Under the pieces are notes generated by a model. The model saw only the letters and a program-made list of their open reading frames with translations, was not told the DNA's origin and made no database searches. A DNA stretch of 64,000 nucleotides, from the NCBI RefSeq assembly GCF_023715465.1, contig NZ_JAMBOE010000008.1, positions 1-64,000 on the forward strand, read 5' to 3'. The stretch is from Paenibacillus macerans (lineage in GTDB: Bacteria > Bacillota > Bacilli > Paenibacillales > Paenibacillaceae). Below are positions 25,016 to 36,748 of this stretch, one piece after another (within the stretch, counting starts at the first letter, position 1; each line of letters opens with the position of its first letter). The position numbers and the translations under genes were made by a program.

Positions 25016-25156
25016 TTAAATCAGGGTAATTTCTGGCAGTTCCCCCAATATTTTTAAATAGATATAGCAAAGCCGATAGACCAAACCGACATGCCGCGTA
25101 TAGATTGCCGTCCACTGCTGTTCCAAGGCCAATGACGTTAATGAGCTTTCCTTCAT
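25016..25156 (-). pseudogene. ECF sigma factor, N-terminal fragment
   Basis: A 46-residue frame with a strong ribosome site (GGGAGGTG) contains LEQQWTAIYTRHVGLVYRLC, resembling sigma region 2.1 of ECF sigma factors. It ends within 20 residues, before region 2.4. Just downstream (24900-25000) another open piece, KVKAYIKFYFDGKVEDD, ends in a stop and may be the tail of a different gene. Both look like leftovers of deletions. The rest of the gap to 25331 shows nothing I recognise. Confidence 0.5.
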
Positions 25157-25331
25157 AATTTCACCTCCCTTCTATAAACACAATCCACCACTCAAAAAAA
25201 TCCCAACCCTCATCCAAATTTCAAAAAAAAGAATCAGCCTTGGTTATAGCGGTTAAAACCCTGCTATCCTAACAAAGCGAAAGAGCCTTCGCGCCGTTAA
25301 AGCAATAGGCCGAAAGCTCCTTCATGCTACC

Positions 25332-26141
25332 CTATTCATCTACAGCATCATAAATTGCGGATACGACGACCAAACCGGATTTGTTAGGAGCCGGTTCCGA
25401 ATGGCTTGCGGACCCTCCGCCGTTTGCGTTTACCTTCAAACGCTCCTCTTCAGCAATCGCCTTGGCGACGATAAAAGGATCGGGCCGAAGAAAAAGCAGC
25501 AGCACCAGACCCGCCAGCAAATAGGCGGCGGCCGCAAGCATAAACGGTCCCGACAAAGCAGGAAGGCCGATGGAGGCCGCCATTCGGCCGGTCGGCTCCA
25601 CCAGGTTTGGACCGGCAACCGCGCCGATCGTCGTAAAGACCATCGCCGTGCTGATCGCTTTCGCCCGTTGGTTCGGAAGCACCAGATCCGTACCCGCGTA
25701 CCGCGCCTGCAGATTGGTTGCCGTGCCTGCTCCGTAGATCATCAGCGACATAAACAGAAGCGCGACTTGATCCCAAATTGCGGCAAAAATAACGCCAATC
25801 GCACCGATCCCGCCCGCCATAAATCCGGCGGCCAGACCAACCCTGCGCCCCAGCCGCTGGGACAACCGGCCAACGATAAGCGCCGCCGCGGCGGAGCCTA
25901 GCGTAAACAAGGCGGAGGGAAGACCTGCGAGGCTGTCGTTGCCAAGCATGTCCTGCGCCAGCAGCGCGCCGACGGTAAGTCCGGCGGCCAGCCCCGCCCC
26001 TCCGAAAATTTGCGATGCCACCACGATCCATAACGTTTTTTTGTACTGCCGCCGCTGCTTCTCCGGCGATTTCGCGTATTCTTGCAACGTATCGGAATGG
26101 TTTTTTTGCCGATTTGGAGCAAGTGATGTTTGTTTGTTCAT
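25332..26141 (-). pseudogene. 3'-truncated MFS transporter
   Basis: The frame encodes a cytoplasmic N-terminus and six membrane helices with motif-A region GRLSQRLGRRVG, then a linker of about 30 residues and an abrupt stop after SGLVVVSAIYDAVDE. MFS proteins need 12 helices (about 400-450 residues), so the second half is gone. The start at 26141 has GGGAG seven bases upstream. It lies among other remnants, so loss by deletion is likely. It could once have been the exporter of the nearby biosynthetic cluster, but nothing proves this. Confidence 0.75.
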
Positions 26142-26395
26142 ATACGTTCTCCCTTTCGGCACCTATGCCGCTTATCCAGATGCTTGCCAATGCAATACCT
26201 GAATTGTAGCGAGGTTCGCTATCTTTCATCAATCCCTCAAATTTGGGATTACATTGGTTGATCTTGATGAGCGATGGCTGCCGAAAGCGAGCATGAAAGC
26301 CCCGCGGCGTTGCTGCGGCGAGTGACGATCATATCACGCAACCTTAGCGGACGCGACGTTCCGATTGGCGTTGCGGCCGACCTTTCCATTGTCCG

Positions 26396-28720
26396 CTACT
26401 CCAATCCTTTCAACGATTCGATCATATCGATTCGGGACACTTTTCGTCTAAGCAGCAGATTGGCCATGATGGTGAGAATAAACGCAACAAGCGCCGCCAT
26501 CAATACGATCGTAACATCCAGTTGGTCCGGGATTTGCTGATGCGTGCTGGACAACGCTTTTACAACCACTTCATATACATATCCGCAAATCAGGAAAGCC
26601 ACGAGCACAGCCAACGTCGTAATGAATATATTTTCAAAAAAGATAAGCCGGTTGATCCTGTTTTTGTAATAGCCCAATACTTTAAGTGTTGCAAGTTCGC
26701 GGTTCCTCTCGAAGATGTTGATGGACGATATGGTGTAAATGGCACCAAACGAAAGGAATACGGCGCAGACGATAAGCGCGATAAAAGGAAAGCTGTTTTG
26801 CTGCAAAATATAACGGGCTTCTTTCCGAACATCGTCCATACCGGTCAAGGCGGCCACCCTTTGATCCTGCCCAAAATAGTCGCGAATGACATCCACATCT
26901 GCCGAAGGATCAGCCTCCACCAAAAGCGTAGTTGGCTCGTAGTCCAGTCCAAAGCTTGTCAAATAGTCTGGCGTGACAAAAAAAGCCGGGTTGGAATATT
27001 GCGTAGAGATTTTTAAAACCTTCATTTCTACGGTTTTGTTGTCCAGCCCTGGACTTTTAAAAATAATAGGAATTAACTCCCCTTCCGCAATGCCCATTTG
27101 GTCCGCATACGATTGTGGCACGATCACGCCATCATTCTCCAAGCGCAAAGGATTTCCGTGTTTATCAAAAAAATGAATAAGCTCGTTATCCTGTTCCGTC
27201 ACCATTAAGGAAGCTGTTTCGATTTGCTCATCCTTTTTCAACTCAATGGGATAAGAAGACAAAACATAATGGCTTGCAACGCCGTCAGGGAGAGTAAGGT
27301 CATCCAAGGCTTTGCTCGCTTTGTAATCAACCCGCAAGTCGTAGGAGTATACCTTCTCGAACTGACTCGCCACTTGTTGCAAAGAAGCTTGCGTGCCAAA
27401 TGCCGTAATCAACAACACCGTGCTAACCATAACGCCAATTGAACTCGCCAGCACTTTCCGTTTATTCAAAAAGATATTTCGCAAAATGAGCTTATAGTTA
27501 TAAGGCAGGCGGTTCCAAAGGCCGGGAATTCTTTCGATGAATATGGATTTCATCGATTTTGGCGGTTTGGGGCGCATCGCCTGGGCTGCGCGCTCCTTCA
27601 ATACATTCCTTCCGCTTATATAGCAAGCAATGATTCCGAATAAACTGGAAATAAGGATTGGCGGCAAGATTAGATCCAGCGATTGGGAAAATTCAATGCC
27701 CGGCAACGAATAAGACCTTGCATTGGAGTTTATAATGAGAGGAACAAATACCAGCGCTGAAATGACATAGCCTACAACAGACCCAATCATACTAACCAAC
27801 ACGGGATAGCCCATATAATGAAGCATGATGCTGCTGTTTTTTGTGCCCAAAGCTTTCATGATGCCAACCTGATTCCGCTCAGATTCAATCATTCTGGACA
27901 TGGCCAGGCACAAGATTATGGCTTCGATTATAAAAAGCACGAGAGGTATCACCTTGCTCATCAGGCTATTATTATGCCGCGTAGCCTTCAAAAGCGAATA
28001 GCCGTACGAACGTTCTTTGCTCTCTTGGCCCAGGTAGGAAAGTCCCGTGGACTGTGCCTCAATAGACTTGCCAAGTTGTTCGGCATCGTAACCTTTTTGG
28101 GCATCGACCAATACCTCATTGTAGAACAAACGCCCCGCAATATCGGGTATGCTTCCTTCCGCAACATAGGCAATTCCATAGTTTTTATGATCCTGCGTAT
28201 TGCTTTTTTTCACGTGCTCCACGTTTTCGCCCAAGCCGCTGATGGTAAAAGCATGCTCCGTTTCATTGACGTTCATCGTGATTTGATCGCCAACCGCATA
28301 GTGATGCTCCCCAGCATAGCGGGAATCCACCAGAATCTCGCCTTTGCTTGATGGAAGAGCGCCTTCGGTTAAAGCGATCGTATTGATTTCATTGTTTTCG
28401 GGTATGGAATGAATGACGAACGACGCGCTGTAGCCTTCGAAAGCTTCCGTGGCGCCTACGGTATAGCGTCCCTCCAGCTTTTGAATCCCTTCCGCTTGGC
28501 TTAACTCCGCGATCTCCTCTTGGGAGATTTCACGGTAGAACACTTTTAGGTCGCTTAAATTATGTTCTTCGAAATAAACCTCCGAATAAGCGCTCAAATC
28601 ATTGCTCAAGGTGGCTAGTCCCGTGTAGAAAAAGGCGCCTACGGCAATAACCAGCACGAAAGAGAGAAACTGTCCTGCCGACTGTTTAATATCCCGGAGT
28701 AGTTTGAAAAAAAGCTTCAT
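26396..28720 (-). CDS. FtsX/MacB-type ABC transporter permease
   Basis: A protein of about 774 residues with two FtsX-like domains. An N-terminal helix follows MKLFFKLLRDIKQ; a large extracellular segment spans about residues 40-250. A helix triplet at about 265-380, a second extracellular region, and three C-terminal helices ending NLLLRRKVSRIDMIE complete the layout. Such permeases work with a LolD-type ATPase in mechanotransmission or lipid/peptide handling. The ATPase gene is directly upstream with its stop 2 bases from this ATG. A GTG nine bases earlier, which overlaps the ATPase gene, is an alternative start. YtrF of B. subtilis is a functional analogue. Confidence 0.85.
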   Translation of the reverse strand: MKLFFKLLRDIKQSAGQFLSFVLVIAVGAFFYTGLATLSNDLSAYSEVYFEEHNLSDLKVFYREISQEEIAELSQAEGIQKLEGRYTVGATEAFEGYSASFVIHSIPENNEINTIALTEGALPSSKGEILVDSRYAGEHHYAVGDQITMNVNETEHAFTISGLGENVEHVKKSNTQDHKNYGIAYVAEGSIPDIAGRLFYNEVLVDAQKGYDAEQLGKSIEAQSTGLSYLGQESKERSYGYSLLKATRHNNSLMSKVIPLVLFIIEAIILCLAMSRMIESERNQVGIMKALGTKNSSIMLHYMGYPVLVSMIGSVVGYVISALVFVPLIINSNARSYSLPGIEFSQSLDLILPPILISSLFGIIACYISGRNVLKERAAQAMRPKPPKSMKSIFIERIPGLWNRLPYNYKLILRNIFLNKRKVLASSIGVMVSTVLLITAFGTQASLQQVASQFEKVYSYDLRVDYKASKALDDLTLPDGVASHYVLSSYPIELKKDEQIETASLMVTEQDNELIHFFDKHGNPLRLENDGVIVPQSYADQMGIAEGELIPIIFKSPGLDNKTVEMKVLKISTQYSNPAFFVTPDYLTSFGLDYEPTTLLVEADPSADVDVIRDYFGQDQRVAALTGMDDVRKEARYILQQNSFPFIALIVCAVFLSFGAIYTISSINIFERNRELATLKVLGYYKNRINRLIFFENIFITTLAVLVAFLICGYVYEVVVKALSSTHQQIPDQLDVTIVLMAALVAFILTIMANLLLRRKVSRIDMIESLKGLE

Positions 28721-28722
28721 GC

Positions 28723-29427
28723 TTACCACTCAATCCCTTCGGCGCGTTTTCTGTTTTCATTGATCGTAATGCTTTCAATCTTTCCGCTTTTTACTTTAAT
28801 GATTTTGTCCGCCATCTCGGCGATCGCCGAATTGTGCGTGACCAGAACGATGCATTTTTTCATTTCGGTATTTAAGTCCTCCAGAAGCTTCAACACGGCT
28901 TTGCCCGTCACATAATCCAATGCCCCGGTTGGTTCGTCGCAGAGCAGAAGCAGCGGATTTTTGGCAACGGCCCTGGCAATCGCCACCCGCTGCTGCTCGC
29001 CTCCGGAGAGCTGGGAAGGAAAGTTTTTGATCCGGCCGCTTAATCCTACTTTCTGCAAAATATCCTTGGCATCCAGATGGTCCTTGCAAACCTCGGCGGC
29101 AAATTCAACATTTTCCAATGCGTTCAAATTGGGAATCAAATTGTAGAACTGAAAGACAAAACCAATCTTTTCGCCGCGGTAACGGGTTAATTTCCGTTCG
29201 TTCAACTTCGTGATTTCTTGCCTGCCGACAAATACCTGGCCCGTGGAAGCCGTATCCATGCCGCCTAATATATTCAGAATCGTGCTTTTGCCTGCCCCGC
29301 TTGCCCCCAGAACGACGACGAATTCCCCCTCCGATATGGAAAAGTCGACGCCATCCAACGCCTTGATCGATACCTCGCCCACTTTGTACTCTTTTGTCAC
29401 GTTTTTGAATTCAATCAGCTTATTCAC
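28723..29427 (-). CDS. ABC transporter ATP-binding protein (LolD/MacB/YtrE type)
   Basis: A 234-residue ATPase with Walker [11 protein letters not shown]-loop [13 protein letters not shown], signature [16 protein letters not shown], Walker [14 protein letters not shown] and H-loop VLVTHN. I set the start at the GTG at 29427 because CAAAGGAG ends 9 bases upstream; the ATG at 29436 would directly abut that site. It is the first gene of the minus-strand half of a divergent pair and partners the FtsX-type permease. The promoter carries a palindrome almost identical to one before the divergent GntR gene. Confidence 0.92.
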   Translation of the reverse strand: MNKLIEFKNVTKEYKVGEVSIKALDGVDFSISEGEFVVVLGASGAGKSTILNILGGMDTASTGQVFVGRQEITKLNERKLTRYRGEKIGFVFQFYNLIPNLNALENVEFAAEVCKDHLDAKDILQKVGLSGRIKNFPSQLSGGEQQRVAIARAVAKNPLLLLCDEPTGALDYVTGKAVLKLLEDLNTEMKKCIVLVTHNSAIAEMADKIIKVKSGKIESITINENRKRAEGIEW

Positions 29428-29510
29428 GTTCTCCATCTCCTTTGATTGTCTGTGCGGAAGCTTCCGCGTCATTCGGGTTTATCTTCCGCTTTCGGCATAT
29501 CGGTATGATA

Positions 29511-29532
29511 GTATGTTACTCATGTAGCATAC
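29511..29532. promoter_or_regulatory. GntR operator copy 1, before the ATPase-permease operon
   Basis: GTATGTTA-N6-TAGCATAC, an inverted repeat with one mismatch pair per arm. It overlaps the -10 box of the minus-strand promoter. Compared with the reverse complement of the copy at 29626-29647, 20 of 22 bases agree. Likely bound by the adjacent YtrA-like regulator. Confidence 0.7.
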
Positions 29533-29559
29533 TGTAATGCATATTCATTTCCCTGTCAA
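29531..29559 (-). promoter_or_regulatory. Promoter of the minus-strand ABC operon
   Basis: On the minus strand TTGACA (29554-29559), a 17-base spacer and TACAGT (29531-29536). The operator-like palindrome begins in the -10 box, so repression by occlusion is expected. Confidence 0.65.
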
Positions 29560-29598
29560 CAGGCTTTTCTGGTTTATTTTCCATGCTTCAATCCACTA

Positions 29599-29627
29599 TT
29601 GACAATTGATTCCGCATCTATTATGGT
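29599..29627 (+). promoter_or_regulatory. Promoter of the gntR-ABC operon
   Basis: TTGACA (29599-29604), a 17-base spacer and TATGGT (29622-29627). The second operator copy begins in the -10 box, mirroring the minus-strand promoter. Confidence 0.65.
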
Positions 29628-29647
29628 ATGTTAGATGAGTAACATAC
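29626..29647. promoter_or_regulatory. GntR operator copy 2, before the gntR operon
   Basis: GTATGTTA-N6-TAACATAC, a perfect 8-bp-arm inverted repeat placed at the -10/+1 region of the plus-strand promoter, 22 bases before the gntR start codon. Its twin lies at 29511-29532. Confidence 0.75.
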
Positions 29648-29669
29648 TAATAGGACGAATGGTGAAGCT

Positions 29670-30038
29670 ATGACCATCATTTTCGATGAAAATGTACCGA
29701 TTTTTCAGCAAGTCGCTTATATAATCGAGGATGACATTCTGAACGGCACGTTCCGCGTGGACGAGCAGATTCTTTCCGTTGCCCAGTTTTCTCAGCTGTT
29801 TCAGATCAACCCGGCAACTGTGGTCAAAGGGATAGGCTTGCTCGTAAATGAAGAGATTTTATACAAAAAAAGAGGGCTTGGCATGTTTGTATCGGCCGAT
29901 GCAAAAGAGAGGATCAAGCAGAAACGAAAGGAACGCTTCCATAAGGAGATGCTAGCCGATCTGCTAAGCGAGGCCGACAAGCTTGGGCTGACAACCGATG
30001 AAATCATAAACATGATCAAACAGCTGAGAAAGGACTGA
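29670..30038 (+). CDS. GntR family regulator, YtrA subfamily
   Basis: A 122-residue protein: GntR winged HTH (PIFQQVAYIIEDDILNGTF, then LSVAQFSQLFQINPATVVKG, then KRGLGMFVS) with only a short helical tail of about 40 residues, as in YtrA-type regulators, which have no large effector domain. YtrA of B. subtilis represses an ABC operon induced by cell-wall antibiotics. Here it heads an operon with an ABC ATPase and a membrane protein and probably also represses the divergent ATPase-permease operon through the twin palindromes. The HTH lacks the usual Ser-Arg pair of many GntR proteins. Confidence 0.88.
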   Translation: MTIIFDENVPIFQQVAYIIEDDILNGTFRVDEQILSVAQFSQLFQINPATVVKGIGLLVNEEILYKKRGLGMFVSADAKERIKQKRKERFHKEMLADLLSEADKLGLTTDEIINMIKQLRKD

Positions 30039-30043
30039 AACGC

Positions 30044-30913
30044 GTGAGTATAGCTTTGGCTTGCGGCAATTTAACCAAATCGTACGGCCCTACCCGCGCA
30101 TTGCGGAATCTGGATTTACAGCTGGAGGAAGGCGCGATCTACGGTCTGCTAGGACGTAACGGCGCTGGCAAAACCACTTTGCTTAATACCATTGCGGGCG
30201 GAATCGGAGCGGATTCCGGCACGATAGAGGTGAATGGAAAGAAACTGGGCAAGAGAGAACAGCCGAAGGATTTTTGTTATGTCCGCGCGCAATTTGCCCA
30301 TTTCGGGGGAGCGCGGGTAATCGAGGCTTTACAGATTGCCGCCGCTGTTTATCCCCGGTGGGATTGGGATTACGCGCGGGAACTGCTCGATCTTTTCCTG
30401 ATCGAACCGGCCAAAAAAATCCGCCAGCTTTCCAGCGGGACCCAAAGTCTTGTCGGCAACATCATCGGCCTTGCCAGCCGGGCGCCGCTAACCCTATATG
30501 ACGAACCGGTGTTGGGACTCGACGTTTTGATGAGGGAACGGTTCTATAAGACGCTGATGGAGGATTACGCCAATCATCCGCGTACGATTCTGCTATCCAC
30601 GCATTTGATTGACGAAATCGCCCCGATTGTAGAAAAGATTTGCATCTTGGAAGCAGGCTCCCTCCTTTTGCAGGATGATATGGAGCGCATACGCATGTCC
30701 GCCTATCTCATTCGGGGAAATTCGGAGACTGTTGCTTCGTTTACAAACGGCAAGCGGGTTATTTATCACGAGGCTTACGGGCGGGGCATGCTTGCGGCTA
30801 TTTACGAAAAGCTGGATGACCAGAGCATGCGGCTGGCCCGAGAGCAGGGAATTTCGATCGAAACGTTAAGCCTCCAGAAACTATTTCTGTATTTGATCGA
30901 AGGGGGACTCTGA
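30044..30913 (+). CDS. ABC transporter ATP-binding protein (YtrB-like)
   Basis: A 289-residue ATPase with Walker A GRNGAGKTT, a degenerate signature LSSGTQSLVGNI instead of LSGGQ, Walker B LTLYDEPVLGLD and H-loop STHLIDE. Proteins of the YtrB group show the same relaxed signature and a C-terminal extension, here about 70 residues. The GTG start lies 5 bases after the gntR stop, with AAAGGA upstream. It would energise the membrane protein that follows. Its substrate is unknown; the cell-envelope stress link is by analogy to Ytr. Confidence 0.87.
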   Translation: MSIALACGNLTKSYGPTRALRNLDLQLEEGAIYGLLGRNGAGKTTLLNTIAGGIGADSGTIEVNGKKLGKREQPKDFCYVRAQFAHFGGARVIEALQIAAAVYPRWDWDYARELLDLFLIEPAKKIRQLSSGTQSLVGNIIGLASRAPLTLYDEPVLGLDVLMRERFYKTLMEDYANHPRTILLSTHLIDEIAPIVEKICILEAGSLLLQDDMERIRMSAYLIRGNSETVASFTNGKRVIYHEAYGRGMLAAIYEKLDDQSMRLAREQGISIETLSLQKLFLYLIEGGL

Positions 30914-30914
30914 A

Positions 30915-31598
30915 ATGGAGGCTTTAGCCGTTCATTTAAAGACAACATACATGCAACTCAAGATATACATCTGGTTTATCTTGAGCATCATTGTGCTGGG
31001 CACAATTACCGAGCTTTTTATCCTTTTGGTATCGGATATCCCGGATATCACCACTCTTTCGAAAGCCAATATGCTTATTATCCTGTTGCTGCTGGCGGCC
31101 ATCGTTTTGCCGCTTAGCTACTACAAACGCATCGCGCATTTGGGTGTTAGCCGGGTTCAGTATTACATGGGATTGCATGCCGTCTATGCCGTCTGGGCGA
31201 TCGCCATTGCTTTAATCAATTCTCTATGGAATTTACTGCAAATACACGTGTTTCATAATTACGATCGCACAGTGGAACTCGTCGAAGCCTTTCATTGGAA
31301 CGACTTTGGCTTTGCGGGTGCTTTCCTTTATCAAACGATCTTCTTCCTGCTGGTCATGGCGTTTCTCGGCATGCTGGTTTCCGGTTATTCCCATCCCGTG
31401 GGTTGGCTCTTATCCGCGCTCATCATTACCGCAATCCCCATCGGAACGGCGATACCCGCGCTGCGGGTTCACGTCGCTTCCTTTTTCGAAACGCTGCTGT
31501 TCAACGACTCCCTTCTGCTGGGCGTTGGCTGCAACCTTTTGCTTTATTTTGTTTTCGTGGCAGGCGGGTGGCTGTTTACGAGGGTGAGGGTGCATTGA
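30915..31598 (+). CDS. Integral membrane protein, partner permease of the YtrB-like ATPase
   Basis: A 227-residue protein with about six hydrophobic helices (about 15-35, 50-70, 85-105, 130-150, 160-180, 200-220). Its ATG follows the ATPase stop by one base, so the two are translationally coupled. I do not recognise a named family; the position matches the YtrC/YtrD permeases. The short loops suggest no extracellular domain. Beyond its stop there is a gap with a regulator fragment. Confidence 0.75.
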   Translation: MEALAVHLKTTYMQLKIYIWFILSIIVLGTITELFILLVSDIPDITTLSKANMLIILLLLAAIVLPLSYYKRIAHLGVSRVQYYMGLHAVYAVWAIAIALINSLWNLLQIHVFHNYDRTVELVEAFHWNDFGFAGAFLYQTIFFLLVMAFLGMLVSGYSHPVGWLLSALIITAIPIGTAIPALRVHVASFFETLLFNDSLLLGVGCNLLLYFVFVAGGWLFTRVRVH

Positions 31599-31764
31599 TG
31601 TTCACGGGGCTTCGTACGGCTTGCCCTGACCTGCAACTCTCAGCGAATACTTGCGCTGGAGATCCCTAGAAACAACCTCAAAAACGTCGAGACGGCAAAC
31701 AGGTTGCATGTTATACTCAAACTACTTCATGAAGGAAATAAAATCCTTATGGTCAGAGGTTGAT

Positions 31765-32082
31765 ATGGACAATTTCTTGTTTATCAATTCGGTGATTACC
31801 TTTGTCGAAACCCGAATAAAAGGGAAGTTCGACTATGCCGAGTTGGCTTTGGCGACCGGTTTTTCGTTGCCCTACATTCGCGAGCTATTCGCAAGCAAAA
31901 TGAATAAATCCATTTATCGCTATATTCTAGAGCGAAAAATCGCCAATGCGGCTTTTGAATGCGTGCATTGGATCAAGGCGGTAGAGGATGAGCGTCAATT
32001 TCCCGAAGGCTTATTGTTGCCCTGCTGGCGGAAAGATTTTTCACTCACGGCGATGCTATGTACCGCCCCCCTGAGTATATAA
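31765..32082 (+). pseudogene. AraC-type HTH protein fragment
   Basis: From MDNFLFINSVITFVETRI, with AGAGG upstream, the frame matches the first helix-turn-helix of AraC regulators (YAELALATGFSLPYIRELFA) and the linker helix (IYRYILERKIANAAFE). After about 65 residues similarity ends and the remaining 40 residues run to an unrelated stop, overlapping the RHS remnant on the other strand. The second HTH is absent. A 3' deletion is the simplest explanation. Confidence 0.55.
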
Positions 32083-32343
32083 GTTCCGCCATATGTTCAT
32101 TCCATCTCCCACAAGCAATCCCCTAGCGGTCAATTGTTGAGCTCTTTTCCCTTCAACCGCAGAAGTAGTCAGCATCTCGTATGTCTCGTTAATTCCCTGC
32201 CCTATGTACATATTCCAGCCATCCGCTACATTTCCATTACTATCGAAAGTTTCAAAATCAGAATTATTTAGTAGATTGCTTTTATGAGATACTTTGGACA
32301 AATTCTCATTATTATCATACAGATAAACTTGACTTACCCTCAA
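32056..32343 (-). pseudogene. RHS-type wall protein remnant
   Basis: The 95-residue frame contains YLYDNNENLSKVSHKSNLL and DFETFDSNGNVADGWN, phrases typical of RHS/YD proteins and of the carbohydrate-binding-like modules inserted in them. There is no ribosome site or signal peptide, and both ends are abrupt. It is probably a residue of a long gene. A related piece lies at 24306-24780, on the far side of the ABC region. Confidence 0.5.
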
Positions 32344-32432
32344 TCCTGATTATCCCTTTTTTATCATTGTCATCCTTGAATAGGGACGTGTAAATAAAAA
32401 ATATCAATTAATCAGCCTATATTTTAATAGAC

Positions 32433-32474
32433 AAAAAAGGGAGCCCCGTAATTATAACCAGGAGCTTCCCTTTA
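32433..32474 (-). terminator. Rho-independent terminator after lacZ
   Basis: On the minus strand AAAGGGAAGCTCC pairs with GGGGCTCCCTTT, followed by TTTTTT. It lies 29 bases after the lacZ stop codon. Confidence 0.8.
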
Positions 32475-32502
32475 AATAAACACCTAGAAATTTTCGATTA
32501 TA

Positions 32503-35556
<3,054 letters not shown>

Positions 35557-35573
35557 CTAACAGGTTTGCTCTC

Positions 35574-35594
35574 ATTATAGATGTGAGCTATAAT
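35574..35594. promoter_or_regulatory. Overlapping divergent -10 boxes in the lacZ-araC gap
   Basis: ATTATAG-N7-CTATAAT is a perfect 7-bp inverted repeat. Each arm reads TATAAT outward, one toward lacZ and one toward the AraC gene. No good -35 box is found at 17 bases on either side, consistent with activator-dependent expression. Confidence 0.5.
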
Positions 35595-35656
35595 CAGGCG
35601 GAAGCGACAAACCGGACAAAATACCATACAAAATGGACAAAAGAGGTGAATCCCTC

Positions 35657-36559
35657 ATGGAACTGCTCCCGCTCAGAAGCAATTTGACTCATTCCCTGCG
35701 CGAGCTTTTGCCGCTATCGGTTTATACTGCGGGCACGGAAATTCAGCCGCCGATCACGCGAATGAAAGGTTTTTCCGCCCATCAGCTGTTTCTCACGCTC
35801 TCCGGCTCAGGGCGGTTTCGCCAGCTGCAGGTGAATAAGGACAAATGGGACATCCTCAGCGCAGGGCAGCTCTTGTACATCCCCGCCGGCTGCGCGCACG
35901 AGTATATGCCGTATGGGGAACAACCCTGGTTCGTCGGATACGTCACGCTGGTGGAAAACTTCGGAGACCTGCTAAGCCAGTGGGGATTTCATCATGCTCC
36001 TAAAAAGCTACAGTTGTCGGACGTGTCCCTGTTCACCGGTCCGCTCCGGGAAATCTGGGAGCGCTCCGGCGCGGACAACGATCCGTGGCAAACGACGGAT
36101 TTGCTGCTGTCCCTGCTGCTGGCGATCGTCAAGGATACCACCGCCGTCGGGACGCCTGGCAAACCGTCTCCAGAATCGCCGCAGCACGCCCTGCCGCCTG
36201 CTTCCTACCGGGAATCGGTCGTTGACGTGGCCGTCCGCTTCCTGCACGACCATATGAACCGGCCGATTACCATCTCCCGGCTGGCGGAGCATGTCGGTTA
36301 TTCGCAAAAACAGTTGACCCGCCTGTTCCGCCAGTCGATCGGCCTGACGCCGCTGCAGTACTTGCAGCAAATCCGGCTCAGAACCGCGCGCCTGCTGCTG
36401 CAGGATCACCCCGAGCTAACCGTCCGCCAAGCCGCGTCCTACGTTGGCCTGGAGCCGGTTTATTTCACACGGCTGTACAAACGCGAGTTTCACCGGCTGC
36501 CTTCGGAAGATCGCGGCGACGGGACATTGGGCTCGCCGACCAGTTCGCCCAGGCGGTGA
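35657..36559 (+). CDS. AraC family regulator of lacZ
   Basis: A 300-residue regulator with an N-terminal cupin fold (LLYIPAGCAHEYMPYGEQPW) and C-terminal double HTH (ITISRLAEHVGYSQKQLTRLFR, and VRQAASYVGLEPVYFTRLYK). The start at 35657 has AGAGGTG eight bases upstream; an earlier in-frame ATG lacks one. Divergent orientation to lacZ with a shared 112-bp control region indicates that it activates beta-galactosidase expression in response to a sugar. Confidence 0.85.
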   Translation: MELLPLRSNLTHSLRELLPLSVYTAGTEIQPPITRMKGFSAHQLFLTLSGSGRFRQLQVNKDKWDILSAGQLLYIPAGCAHEYMPYGEQPWFVGYVTLVENFGDLLSQWGFHHAPKKLQLSDVSLFTGPLREIWERSGADNDPWQTTDLLLSLLLAIVKDTTAVGTPGKPSPESPQHALPPASYRESVVDVAVRFLHDHMNRPITISRLAEHVGYSQKQLTRLFRQSIGLTPLQYLQQIRLRTARLLLQDHPELTVRQAASYVGLEPVYFTRLYKREFHRLPSEDRGDGTLGSPTSSPRR

Positions 36560-36561
36560 TC

Positions 36562-36733
36562 CTATTCCTGAATCACGATTCCGCTCGATTTATTGCCCTC
36601 GTTGATGCGATAATCCCACAGGCAATTGAGCCGCCACCGCACTCGCGGCTTTGATGGCGGCTCGAATCGCTGCGGTCGCTAAGGTTACTCCGTCACCGAT
36701 CGCGTCGTAATCGGCGATGTTGTACACCTGCAT
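36562..36733 (-). pseudogene. Remnant of a GH28/pectin-lyase-fold enzyme
   Basis: A ribosome site (AGGTGG) and ATG at 36733 open MQVYNIADYDAIGDGVTLAT, which is the characteristic N-terminus of GH28 polygalacturonases and related parallel beta-helix enzymes. After about 38 residues the frame is lost; another frame then gives DYRINEGNKSSGIVIQE and a stop, possibly the original C-terminus. About 400 residues are missing, so a large internal deletion fused both ends. It sits right after the GH105 gene, where a pectin hydrolase would be expected. Confidence 0.6.
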
Positions 36734-36748
36734 TCTTTTTCCACCTGC

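Noticed and set aside
26163..26395. Possible gene fragment between the MFS remnant and the FtsX permease
   Set aside because: A short frame exists, but I see no motif, ribosome site or known homology, so nothing can be supported.
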